A DNA stretch of 64,000 bases, from positions 26,846,001 to 26,910,000 of the forward strand of contig NC_083379.1 of NCBI RefSeq assembly GCF_031755915.1, written 5' to 3'. This DNA is from Ziziphus jujuba. Its lineage: Eukaryota; Streptophyta; Magnoliopsida; Rosales; Rhamnaceae. Under the pieces are notes generated by a model. The model searched no databases. It was not told the origin of the DNA and worked only from the letters and a program-made list of their open reading frames with translations. Made by a program: the position numbers and the translations under genes. Below, in pieces: positions 11,122 to 22,060 of this stretch. Every line of letters starts with the position of its first letter. Within the stretch, counting starts at the first letter, position 1.

Positions 11122-11375
11122 TTCCCCTCCTCTTGAAAAAGATTTGTCCTCAACTCATCACCTACATAAAAAGGAGATAAATCAGCAACATTAAAGGTAG
11201 CACTTACATTATACTCACCTGGAAAATCTAATTTGTAAGCATTGTCATTAAATCTCTCCAATATTTAGAATGGACAATCTCCACATGGAATAAGCTTTGG
11301 CTTTCATTGTTTTGGAAGCCTTGACTTCATTAGGTGCAACCAAACCCAATCTCCTAGTCAAACACTTTGACAACA
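11122..11375 (-). pseudogene. Integrase C-terminal (GPF) fragment, minus
   Basis: Begins on the LTR side with the polypurine tract (TTCCCCTCCTCTTGA at 11122-11136 on +). Reading on minus it gives [20 protein letters not shown] and ADLSPF, the GPY/F module before the LTR. One stop lies in the GDCPF segment. Upstream it joins directly to RT sequence, so RNase H and the integrase core are missing. Confidence 0.8.
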
Positions 11376-11953
11376 AATTCTAGAAATACAAGTTCATCCT
11401 TGCAAAAATCAAACTTCTTAAGGTTAGCAGATAATCTTTCCATGCTAAGCACTCCTAAAACTAACCTAAGATGTCTTACATGATCATCTAAATTTTAGCG
11501 ATGCACAAGAATATCATCAAAATAGACAACCACAAATTTTTTAATGAATGGACACATGACATGATTCATTAACCTCATAAAAGTGCTAGGGACGTTAGCT
11601 AACCCAAATGGAATAACAAGCCAATCATACAAACCATGCTTTGTTTTAAATGTTGTTTTCCATTCATCACCTTCCTTTATGCGAATTTGATGATAACCAC
11701 TTTTAAGATCAATTTTTGAAAACATGCATGCACCATACAATTCATCAAGCATATCATCTAACCTAGGATTATGATGACAATATTTAACAGTTATATTGTT
11801 AATAGCCTTACAATCTACACATATTCTACATGTTCTATCTTTATTAGGGACTAATAACACAGGTACAGCACATGGACTCATACATTCTCTAAGATATCCC
11901 TTCTCCACTAATTCACTTACCTGCCTTTGAAGTTCCTTTGTCTACTCAGGATT
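11376..11953 (-). pseudogene. Reverse transcriptase fragment, minus
   Basis: Reads on minus from [20 protein letters not shown] through [27 protein letters not shown] and [18 protein letters not shown] to the active site YFDDILVHR (stop near 11495). It continues to DFCKDELVFLEFVV and is then fused to the integrase end at about 11370. The KIDL segment lost at 3229 is kept here. The right end at 11953 is cut by the + LTR; the boundary sequence GGATT would be its target site. Confidence 0.85.
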
Positions 11954-12794
11954 TGATGAGGACATGACCAACAGCCCTTCAAGATGGAGCCCAGATCCAC
12001 TTCAAATTTCTGCAGGACCCATAACCCGAGCACGAGCAAAGAGATTGAAAGAGGCACTAAATGGTTTAATCCAAGAGGTTTTTTCAACCCAAGGAAGCAA
12101 GTTCATTAGTGAAGATGAATTAAAGTTGGTCCATATGATTGGGATGGTGGATGCCAACATGAAAGAGAGTTTAACGCATGGACTTCTACAACATGGTGAT
12201 GTGGCATCATATGGTGACATGGCATCCAACTAAGCTTGGCCAAATTTTATAATTAGGAAAATATTAATTTTTATTTATGTTTTGATTGGATTTTGGCATG
12301 TTGCCTATTTACTTTCCTAATTTAGTTTTTAATAGGTTTTTAAATTACTTTCCTAATTTTATTAGAGTTGAATTGGTCAAAGAATTAAAGGCCATTCAAA
12401 TTAGGAAACTAGGAGCTAAATTAGGTTTAGGTTTTCGTCCATTATTATTCCACCTTTACTTTTATCAAATTTAGGAAAACTTTGTAATTTATTTTGTCTA
12501 TTTAAAGGCATAGAAGTCATGAACAAAGGGGAGATTACAATTTTGATTCAAAGTGAGAGTGATTCACTTAGTTCTCTAAGAACTATATCGAACTTTGTCA
12601 AGCTTTGTTTGTGGAGTTAAAATTTGACTTATCAATAGGTTATTCCACACCCTATTGTGGTGTCTTCACCATACCAAGGTTCTTACCTTAAATATAGGTA
12701 ACGGATCGAGGTCTTCCATTGATAACTTGTAATTAGACGGTCTAATTCAATCTTTGTTACGGGTTTAGAGGCAGGTCGTCCTAGGTTAGTATCA
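11954..12794 (+). repeat. Family A LTR, 5', +
   Basis: 841 bp from TGATGAGGACATGACC to GTTAGTATCA, followed by a perfect primer site, so it is a 5' LTR. The reading frame MTNSPSRWSPDPL ... ITRARAKRLKEAL (11964-12233) is the pol C-terminal tail encoded in the LTR. Its hairpin array is collapsed to one unit near 12420. Confidence 0.88.
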
Positions 12795-12796
12795 TT

Positions 12797-12810
12797 TGGT
12801 ATCAGAGCCA
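12797..12810 (+). other. Primer binding site, perfect tRNA-iMet match
   Basis: TGGTATCAGAGCCA, two bases after the LTR end. It is the only full 14-base match in the window. Confidence 0.92.
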
Positions 12811-13393
12811 AATTTTAGCATTAAGTTAAGGTTGCTTCTATCATCATACACATTCTGCATCTTGAAAAAAAAAAAATATTGTTCTTGTGGTTTCTGGCAT
12901 TGAATTATTGAGATTTCAAGAGAAACCAGGTAGAGAAATTTTTTAGCTGATTTGAGGAGCACCAAAAACAAGCCAAAATCAATACCGAAGATAAGGTTTG
13001 TTGAATATTCACTAATTCCATTTTGCAAATCTCATTCCAATTTGTTCCTCACATTCTGCTTTTGTCCTCGCTAAATTTCTTTTTGAGCTTTTATTGTTGC
13101 CTTTTTTCTTGTTACTTTTCATTCTATTTGTCTTGTAGCCTTATTTTCATAAGTATTTGATAGGTCTATTTGGATTGTTACTTGCTAGTTTGTTTTAGTT
13201 TGAAATTAGTTTACAAAGAACCAAAGAGAATAACTAGAGTGGTAAAAGGCAAGAGACGTGAGAATTATAGAGGGTAAAAGCCGAACTATAGGTAGAGTAT
13301 AAACACGAGTGACCTTGAATTTGAGTGAGACACGTGAGGGAGTGTTGTGAGGCGTTTCTTTCTTTTTTTACTAACAAATTTTGTAGAAAAATC
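12811..13393 (+). other. Family A leader
   Basis: Aligns with 280-907 but lacks some A-rich insertions. The conserved pre-gag block is at about 13300-13352 with ACACGTGAGGGAGTG. Confidence 0.75.
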
Positions 13394-14211
13394 ATGTCAC
13401 AAGAAAAAAGCAAAGAAAGCATGGATGAAACTCCAGGTATGGCTGATCCGAAGTTATACATTCAAGCCATGGTGGGAGAACTTCAAAGAGCACTACGGTT
13501 GGAGATGGGGAAGATCCATGATAGGTTGCATAGGATGGAATCACCAATCCAAACATTGCAGCCACAACCTCCACAAAGGTTTGTTCATGGACGTGGTAGA
13601 GGAAGAAATACTCTAAGAAGGGAAGAATGGGAACGTGTGGGAGATGATTGTGAGGAAGAAGAGGAAGACATTGGTTCGGGAACCAACCAGCTCCGTGGGA
13701 GAGAGAGGTTAGACCGAGGCAGTGACTATGGAGGAATTAAGATGAAAATACCATCATTCCAAGGTAAAAGTGATCCAGAAGCATATCTCGAGTGGGAGAA
13801 GAGGATTGAGATGGTATTTGATTGTCAAAACTACTCCGATGCAAAAAAGGTGAAATTAGCCGCTGTTGAAATCACGGACTATGCTATTGGATGGTGGGAC
13901 AAAGAGACTATTTCTAGGAGGCGAGCAGGACAAAGACCTATAGATACATGGGAGGAGATGAAGGCTTTGATGAGGAAGTGTTTTGTACCTAGCCGTTACT
14001 ATAGGAGTATTTTTCAGAAATTACAAAGCTTGTCTCAAGGAAATAGAAGTGTGGAGGACTTTTATAAAGAGATGGAAATCCTTATGATGAATGCTAATGT
14101 TGAGGAGGATAGGGAGGCTACAATGACACGTTTCTTGGCTGGTTTAAATAGGAAAATAGCATATCAAGTGAACTTGCACCATTATGTGGAGATGCTGCAC
14201 ATGGCCATCAA
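13394..14211 (+). pseudogene. gag: gag polyprotein, family A, 5' two thirds open
   Basis: The best-preserved gag in the window: open from ATG 13394 to the break at about 14210 without stop or frameshift. It shows MSQEKSKESMDETPG, the basic RGRGRN stretch, EEEEEDIGSG, the core SDPEAYLEWEKRIEMVFDCQ, and WWDKETISRRRAGQRP, then ends at HMAIK. A few foreign codons lead to a stop at 14225-14227. The zinc knuckle and all of pol are missing because a minus family C leader is joined here. Pseudogene by truncation only. Confidence 0.88.
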
Positions 14212-14806
14212 ATATCCAACAAAATAATTCTCCAGAAACTCAAAATATCACAAATCAAACAAGTTCCCAAACTCAAATTTCAACACCAAATTCAACAAAC
14301 CGAAATTTTTTTTTTATTTTTTTTTTATTCGGCTTTTCTTCTTCTTCCTTTTTTTTTTTTTTTTTTTTTTGTTCACTCACAGAACATAAAACAACTGCAA
14401 TAGCAAAGATCAACACTAAAAATTGCAATTTCACACCAAAAATCCACCAACCCCGTGACCTCCAATAAAAACAAAAGTGTAGTTTTTTTTTTTTTATATG
14501 TTGACGCAAACCCTTCTTTCTTTTTTTTTTTAAATATATGAATGCAAATACTTAAAACTAAAACAGGAAAGAAAAATCAACAAAAACCAAAATTAACAAG
14601 AAAAATGATGAAAAACAACCAATAAAGTAGGAAACAAAAATACAATAAAACTGGAAAATCCTAATTCAACTAGGAATGAATGTTTTTTTTTTTTTAAGAT
14701 GCAGAATGTGTATGGGATTGATGCAACCTTAACCTAATGCTAAAATTGCATAATAACACAAAAACAAATAAAGCAAATAAAGATAGATCAAGTTTGAACA
14801 AAATTC
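14212..14806 (-). other. Family C leader, minus
   Basis: Reverse complement of the leader also seen at 18359-18930 and 28255-28830, including the T-rich tracts (14308-14370, 14479-14532). It ends abruptly at the gag junction on the left. Confidence 0.78.
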
Positions 14807-14819
14807 GGCTCTTATACCA
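14807..14819 (-). other. Primer binding site, mutated iMet type, minus
   Basis: On minus it reads TGGTATAAGAGCC, one base off the consensus, between the leader and the LTR end at 14822. Confidence 0.82.
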
Positions 14820-14821
14820 GA

Positions 14822-15931
14822 TGATACAAACCTAGGACGACCTGCTCCTAAACCCGTATTATATTAGCCCGAATCTAATTATGTTCAAGTTTTAATGATC
14901 ACCTCAACCCCTAACCATCCTGTGATTAGAAACCTTAGTATATCGAAGATGCCATAATATGTGATGGATGTCCTGTTGATAAGTCAAAACTTATTCATGA
15001 ATGGTGTTTTAGGTGTTCAAAGAGAACAAAGAGAATTCAATCTCACAAATAATTTCCTGTATAAAATTCAAGCTTGATTTCTCATTGAAAATAAGTCTTT
15101 AAATAGGCTAAGATTACAAAGCAAAAATCCTAAAAAAATTAATTCAAAACTGGACTCAAAGTGTGGAGAAAAAGAAAGTAGAGAAAAGGAATGTGCCTAA
15201 TTTTTCCTAGTTTCCTAAACTAATTTGGATTAATTAGTTCCTTTATTTTGAATTGGGAATTAATTAATTTACAATTGAAATACTAAAATAATAACTTTCC
15301 TAAACTTATTTTTCCAGAAAATAAATAAATAAAAATCAAAACAGAAGACTAATTTCCTAAAACAAAAAGTAGAATCAAATTAGAAAACTAAAATACTAGC
15401 TTTTTGACTAAGTTGACTTTGACCAATCTTTAACCTCTTTGAGCTCCAAATCAGCTTCTATATGCTTTTTAGGATGCCAAATAAGCTTATTATGGAGTCC
15501 CACACGTTGCCCTTGCTTAGAGGAAAGAGAAAAAGCCAACTCAGCAAAATACATTAAAGACAGCACAAAATATAGTAAAAAAGGCCAATTTTGAAGCTGT
15601 CCGTACAACCCCTTTTTGAATGCCTTTGAAGCTGGCTTGACTTGATTCCATATCCTCTTAGACATATGTATTGAATCCATAAAGACTTGGAACCATTTCA
15701 TGCTGCTCGGTGTCCATATTTGCACCAAAATCGCTGTCTGGATCCGTATTTACTTCCACCACTTGGATGCTTAGAATAGGCTTTGTACCTTCTAGTATGG
15801 ACAAGCTCTGTCGAAAATTGATTACCCCATGTATAAATGCTCCCAAGTTATCCTTAAATCTCTTAATTTGAGCTTTTGTGATTGGCTCGGTCTTTATCAA
15901 TGTCGGGTCAGCACCCCAACGAATCACATCA
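14822..15931 (-). repeat. Family C LTR, 5', minus
   Basis: 1110 bp; on + it starts TGATACAAACC and ends GAATCACATCA at 15931. It has a small internal deletion near 15920 compared with 38011-38050. The LTR-encoded pol tail ([17 protein letters not shown]) is readable on minus. It was inserted into the protease of a minus A element (right side). Confidence 0.85.
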
Positions 15932-16383
15932 ATATTGTTGGTACGACCATGATGATTAGTATCTCTATCAAATTGCCACGAACGTCCCAAAAGCAAATGA
16001 CCAGCTTGCATTGGTATCACATCACAATTAACCCCATCTTCATAATCACCAATAGAGAATGCAATCTTTTGCCTACTCACCTTCAACTCTCCACAATCAT
16101 TAAACCATTGTACCTTATATGGTTCTGGATGCTTCATAGTGGGTAAACCTAGTTTTTCAACCATAGTAACACTAGCAACATTAGTACAACTCCCACCATC
16201 AATAATCATGCTACACACCTTATCCTTGACTTTGAACCTAGTATGAAAGATGTTCTCCCGTTGCACTTCCTTCTCATCTTTGTATACAGTTAGAGCTCTT
16301 CTAGAGACTAATGACAAGTCCCCACCAACTGGATACTTGTAATCTTCTTCATCTTTAACACTAACATCCTCCAATGGTGGCAT
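15932..16383 (-). pseudogene. Aspartic protease fragment, family A, minus
   Basis: Reads on minus from MPPLEDVSVKDEEDYKYPVG through SMIIDGGSCTNVASVTMVEK and KVQWFNDCGELKVS to GHLLLGRSWQFD, then is cut by the C LTR at 15932. The frame is open throughout, including the tryptophan codon that is a stop in the copies at 2339 and 52313. Confidence 0.87.
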
Positions 16384-17211
16384 GGATTCATTGTCTGACT
16401 CTTCCTCTTCGGTTTCAATGTCTCCACTTTCCTAAATCACCATAACCCTCTTATTGGACATTGACTTGCAATATGACCCCTGCCTTGACATTTAAAGCAC
16501 ATGATATCTCGATTTCTAGTTGAAGATGAATCAGATTTACTTACTTGCTTGGATGAGGATGATTCAGCCCTAACTTCGAATTTAGACCGTGTGGTGGCTT
16601 TTCCTTCAAACTTGGGCTAATTGAGTTTCCATGTGGTTAAGCTTGGTTTCCAAGTGTTTTGAGCTATACTAGGTCTTGTGGTACCCCTCCTCTTGAGTTG
16701 TTGCTCTACTTTGATGGCCATGTGCAACATCTCCTCATTCTCCACATAATGATGCAAGTCCACTTGATTTGCTATTTCCCTATTCAAACCAGCCAAGAAA
16801 TGTGCCATTGTAGCCTCCCTATCCTCCTCACCATTAGCCCTCATCACAAGGATTTCCATCTCCTTATAATAGTCCTCCACATTCCTATTTCCTTGAGACA
16901 AGCTTTGTAGTTTTTGAAAAATGCTTCTATAGTAATGGCTAGGTACGAAACGCTTCCTTATCAAAGCCTTCATCTCCTCCCATGTATCTGTAGGTCTTTG
17001 ACCCGCTCAACTCCTAGAAAGTGTCTCTTTGTCCCACCATCCAATAGCATAGTTTGTGAATTCAACAACTGCTAATTTAACCTTTTTAGCCTCGAAGTAG
17101 TTTTGACAATCAAATACCATCTCAATCCTCTTCTCCCACTCGAGATATGCTTTTGCATCACTTTTACCATGGAATGATGGTATTTTCATCGTAATTCTCC
17201 ATAGTCATTCC
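16384..17211 (-). pseudogene. gag: gag fragment with intact zinc knuckle, family A, minus
   Basis: Reads on minus from about GNDYGELR through the capsid core (SDAKAYLEWEKRIEMVFDCQ), a stop near 17007, MKALIRKRFVPSHYYRSIFQ and the knuckle CFKCQGRGHIASQC at 16458-16499, which keeps all four metal ligands. A stop at 16617 lies before the knuckle, and a stop/frameshift after it separates it from the protease. The N terminus is missing, cut by the + C LTR at 17212. Confidence 0.84.
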
Positions 17212-18343
17212 TGGTACGAATCCACCCAAACCCGCTTAATCGACAACCTGCTGGGGTGCCGATCCGATACGGATGAAGACCGAGCCGATCACTAGTGCTT
17301 AAGCTAAGAAGTTTAAGGACAATATTGCTGCCTTTATCCAGGGTGTAATGCATATTCAAAAGGGCTTGTCCATACCCGAAGATCCAAAACCTATCTTGAG
17401 CATACAAGTGGTGGAAGTTGGTACGGACCTGGGTAGCGGTTTTGGTGCAATTATGGAGGCCGGGAAGCATGAAATGGTTCCAATGTTTGATGGATTCAAT
17501 ACATATGTCTAAGAGGATATGGAATCAAGTTAAAGCAACTTCAAAGTCATCCAAGAAGGCGTTGTACAGACAATTAGTAAATTTGGCCTGTTTTCGCTGT
17601 ATTTTGTGCTGGCTTTACTGTATTGTGCTGAGTTGGCTTTTTCTCTTTCTTCCAAGCAAGGGCCATATGTGGGACTTCATGATCAGTTTATTTGGCATAC
17701 TACAAAGCATATTGAAGCTGATTTAGAGCTCAAATTGGTCAAAGAATGGTCAAAATCAATTTAGTCAAAAAGCTAGTATTTTAATTTCCTAATTTCATTC
17801 TACTTTTTGTTTCGGGAAATTACCATTCTTTTTTTTATTTTTTTTATTTATTCGCAGGAGAAATAAGTTTAGGAAAGTTATTATTTTACTGCTTTCATTG
17901 TAAATTAATTAATTCCTAATTGAAAATAAAGGAATTAATTAATCCAAATTAGATTAGGAAAGGAGTGAGAATTTCAGCCACCATAGGAAACTACTTTGTA
18001 TGTCTAGTTTTCCCTTTGTTTTTAAGGTTTTTATTTCGTGACTTCGTAGCCTATCTAAAGGCTTATTTTTCAATAAGAATTAAGCTTGAATTTTATACAA
18101 AAAATTATTTGCGAGATTGAATATTCTTTGTTCTTATGAACACCTAAAACACCATTTGTGAATGAGTGTTTTAATTTCACTTATCAATAGGCCTTCCATC
18201 ACCTATTATGACGTCTTCATTATATACCAAGGTTTCTAATCACGGGTTGGTTAGGGGTTAAGGTGACCATTAGAACTTGAACATAATTGGCTCTGAGCTA
18301 ATATAATACGGGTTTAGGAGCAGGTCGTCCTATGTTCGTATCA
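17212..18343 (+). repeat. Family C LTR, 5', +
   Basis: 1132 bp, beginning TGGTACGAATCCACCC (expected TGATGCGAATCC) and ending TTCGTATCA. The pol tail frame is broken near its start. A mutated primer site follows, so it is a 5' LTR. Confidence 0.85.
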
Positions 18344-18345
18344 TT

Positions 18346-18358
18346 TGATATAAGAGCT
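18346..18358 (+). other. Primer binding site, degraded iMet type
   Basis: TGATATAAGAGCT, a decayed form of TGGTATCAGAGCC right after the C LTR. Confidence 0.68.
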
Positions 18359-19461
18359 AAATTTTGTTCAGGTTTGATTTATCTTTATTTGCTTTATTTG
18401 TTTTTGTGTTATTCTAAAATTGTAGCATTAGGTTAAGGCTGCATCCATCCCATACATATTCTACATATTTAAAAAAATAAAAATAAAATTCTTTCTTAGT
18501 TGAATTAGAATTTCCTAGTTTTATCGTATTTTTGTTTCCTAGTTTGTTGGTTGTCTTTTATCATTGTTGTTGTTAATTTGGTTTTTGTTGATTTTTCTTT
18601 GCTATTTTAGTCTTCAATATTTGCATTCATATATTAAAAAAAAAAGAAAAAAAAAGAAAATCCAAATAGATATTAAAAAAAAAAAAACTACACTTTTGTT
18701 TTTGTTGGAGGCTAGGGGTTTCGTGGATTTTTGGTGTGGAATTGCAATTTTTGGTTTTGATCTTTGCTACTGCAGTTGTTTTATGTTCTGTGAGTGAAAA
18801 AAAGAAAAGAAAAGAAAAAGCCGAATTAAAAAAAAAATTTCGGTTTGTTGAATTTAGTGTTTGCTTGAAATTTCTTTGACTATTTGCTACATATTTAGAG
18901 GTTCTGGAGAATTATTTTTGTTGCTGGATATTTGAAATTTTGGGTGCTTAAATTATTGGATTAAAATTAGTTAACGGATTTGATACAAAACCTTGAATTA
19001 CAAGAACAACAATCAACTCTATTCTATATTTCTATTCGATTTGATTCGTGTTTGCGTTTGAAATTCTTTTTTGTAAATTTTATTCTTGAATGCTTAATCT
19101 CTTACCATCTAGTCCAGTTCTTAAAAATTCCAAAATTTTCTCATTGTTTTGCCTTATTTTTCATAAAAAAGCCGAAAACTAGGTTTTGTTAACTCATTCA
19201 ATGTTGCATTCTTTTTGCTACTGTTTTGTTGATAAGTTTCATTAAAACATACTGGTTATCTAATTGCTATTTTTTGGGTGTTTTAATTAGAACTTTGAGA
19301 TAATTCATTAAGAGGAAAAAGACACGAGAGTGTGAGCTCAAAAGAGGGTTAAAAGCCGAAATTAATGTGCAAACACAAGTGTCGAGTTCCTGTTTGAATG
19401 AAACACGTGAGGGAGTGAATTTGGTGAGGTCTTATTTTATTTTTGTATTATTCATACTAAC
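18359..19461 (+). other. Family C leader
   Basis: 1.1 kb, longer than the A leader. It contains A-rich tracts near 18635-18690 and 18800-18840 and the pre-gag block at 19369-19425 (ACACAAGTG ... AACACGTGAGGGAGTG). No supported gene. Confidence 0.75.
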
Positions 19462-20175
19462 ATGGCAGATTCAAGGGTGAGAAGAGGAGATCCATCTTTG
19501 AGGATTAATGAAGAGGAGTCAATAGGATTCCATGGTGGTTCCCGAGCTATGGGGAGTGGTGAGCAAACGGACATGAGGGCTGTCTTGGACCAACTACAGC
19601 GGATGAATACTCAATTTGACCATTTAAATCAAGGGATGGATAGTTTAGAAACATCCCAAAGGTGACCAAGAGAGGAATTGGGGGGAAATAACTATGGAGA
19701 TGACTTGGATGAGGGGTTTGATGAAATTTTTGAACCTCAAGAAAGGCTAATCCGTGGGAGACCAGCAAGGAATGAAGATGATGATCTCGGAAGTATCAAG
19801 GTAAACATTCCACCTTTCATGGAAAAAAGTGATCCAGAAGCATATTTGGAATCGGAGGAGAGAATGGAGATGAGTTTTTTATTGTTATAATTATTCGCAG
19901 GCCAAGAAGGTGAAGTTGGCAGCAATTGAGTTTGGTCATTATGCACTCCATGGTGGACCAATGTGCAAAACACCCGAAGAAAAGTTGGAGATGACTTGAT
20001 CACTATATGGCGACAAATGAAAAGAGCCATGACAAAGCAATTCGTACCATCACACATCATAGGTGGCTACATCAAAGGCTTCGATCTTTATCTCAAGGAA
20101 ATAGGTCCGTGGAGGATTACTACAAGGAGATGGAGATGCTTATGATGAGGCTACGCATGAATGAGGATAGAAAAG
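19462..20175 (+). pseudogene. gag: gag polyprotein, family C, broken
   Basis: Starts MADSRVRRGDPSLRINEEES, unlike the MSQ start of family A, and so marks a separate gag lineage. A coiled-coil-like stretch follows (LDQLQRMNTQFDHL), then a TGA at 19663-19665, an acidic stretch (EDDDLGSIKVNIPPF), the core SDPEAYLESEERMEM, a frameshift near 19880, and SLSQGNRSVEDYYKEMEML near 20090-20135. It is cut at 20175 by an A LTR. The 5-bp left target is AAAAG. Confidence 0.82.
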
Positions 20176-21091
20176 TGATGAGGACATGACCAGGGGCACC
20201 CCAAGATAGAGTCCAGAGCCACTTCAAATCTCTACGGGACTAGTAACCAGGACAAGAGCAAAGAGGTTTAAAGAAGCACTAAATGGTTTAATCTAAAAGG
20301 TGTTTACATTTCAAGGAAGCAAGTTCATTACTGAAGATGAACCAAAATTGGTCCATATGATTGGAATGGAGGATGCCAACATGAAAGAAAGCTTAACACA
20401 TGGAATCCAACAATATGGTGATGTGGCACGATTTGATGACATGGATGGTGATGTGGCATCATATGGTGACGTGGCATTTTTGCCACATGGAGGGTGATAT
20501 GCACCTACATGGCATTGGTTGAATTTTATAATTAGGAAATATTAGTTTTTATTTTATGTCTTGATTGGATTTTGGCATGTTGCCTATTTTATTTTCCCAA
20601 TTTAGTTTTATTAGGTTTTTAAATTACATTCCTATTTTTATTAGGAAACTAGGAGATCAATTAGGTTTCCTAAACCTAACCAAATTAGGTTTCTTAAACT
20701 TAACTACATTAGGTTTCCTAAACCTAACCACATTAGGTTTTCTAAACTTAATTTTCATTCATAATTATTCCATAATTATTTTTAGCAAATTTAGGAAAGC
20801 TTTGTAATTAATTTTGCCTATTTAAAGGCACACAAGTCATGAATAAAATTCAGATTAGAATGATTCTCTTGGTTCTCTAACAACTATATCGAACTTTTCA
20901 AGCTTTGCTTGTGGAGTTCAATTTGACTTATCAATATGTTATTCCGCACCCTATTGTGGCGTCTTCAGCATACCAAGGCTTTTACCTCAAATATAGGTAA
21001 CGGGTCAAGGTCTTCCATTGATAACTTGTAATTAGACAGTCTAATTCAATCTTTGTTACGGGTTTAGAGCCAGGTCGCTCTAGGTTCGTAT
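20176..21091 (+). repeat. Family A LTR, 5', +
   Basis: Starts TGATGAGGACATGACC inside the C gag. It has four hairpin units at 20661-20755 and the pol tail with the GDVASYGD repeat (20430-20480). Its last bases and the primer site are lost in a small deletion at 21091. Confidence 0.87.
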
Positions 21092-21820
21092 ATCTATTTC
21101 TTTTCTTTTGTTTCATTGTTTTTCTCGGTTTGTTTTTTTGGCGATTTTTAACATTAGGTTAGAAATTGCATCTTTGATTTCTTTGGTTGTTCTTTGCGTT
21201 TGGGTGGCTGTGCTTTTCTTTGCATTTTGATTTTGTGTTCTTCTTCAATCATTCCGATCAGATCTTATTTAAAAAATAAAAAATAAAAAAAAAATTTGTT
21301 CTTAAATTTTTTTCTTGTTCTTGTGGTTTGTGGCATTGAATTATTGAGATTTGAAGAGAAACTAGGTAGTGAAATTTTTTTTGGTTGATTTGAGGAGCAC
21401 AAAAAATAAGCCAAAAGCGATACCGAAAATAAGGTTTGTTGAATATTCACTAATTCCACTTTGCAAATCTCATTCCAATTTATTCTTCACATTCTAGTTT
21501 CTTTTATTTGTGCCAAATTTCTTGTTGAGCTTTCATTGTTGCCTTTTTCTTGTTAATTTTCATTCTATTTGTCTTTTTCGTCTTATTTTCATAACTGTTT
21601 GGTAGGTCTATTTGGATTGTTACTTGCTAGTTTATTTTCATTTGAAATTAGTTTGCAAAGAACCAAATAGAATTACTAGAGTGGTAAAAGGCAAGAGAGG
21701 TGAGAATTATAGAGGGTAAAAGCCAACTATAACTAGAGTGCAAACACGAGTGAATTGAGACCTTAAATTTGAGTGAAACACGTAAGGGAGTGTTGTTGAA
21801 ACAAGTTCTGTAGAAAAATC
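21092..21820 (+). other. Family A leader
   Basis: Aligns with the other A leaders; the primer site is missing from its start. The pre-gag block is at about 21740-21795. Confidence 0.72.
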
Positions 21821-22060
21821 ATGTCACAAGACGAAAGGAAAAAAAGTGTGGAAGGAACTCCCGGTGTGGCTGATCCGAAGTTATACATTCAAGCCATGGT
21901 GGGAGAACTTCATAGAGCACTACGGTTGGAGAAGGTTCCATGATCGGTTGGATAAGTTGGAATCATCTATCCAAACGCCACAGCAATGACCTCCACAAAG
22001 GTTTGCTCAGGGACGTGGTAGAGGAAGAAATACTTCAAGAAGGGAAGATTGGGAACGAGT
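21821..22060 (+). pseudogene. gag: gag N-terminal fragment, family A
   Basis: MSQDERKKSVEGTPGVADPKLYIQ and on to LHRALRLE, then a frameshift near 21935 and further stops. It is cut at 22060 by a minus C LTR; the 5-bp left target is CGAGT. Confidence 0.8.

Noticed and set aside
14308..14370. Long T-rich tract as a microsatellite or poly-A tail of a retroposed gene
   Set aside because: The same A/T tracts sit at the same place in every C leader; no target duplication or source gene is seen.
18564..18797. Leader frame with a hydrophobic start
   Set aside because: It lies in the C leader, is T-rich, and is broken in the other C leaders (28450 region and minus 14212-14806).
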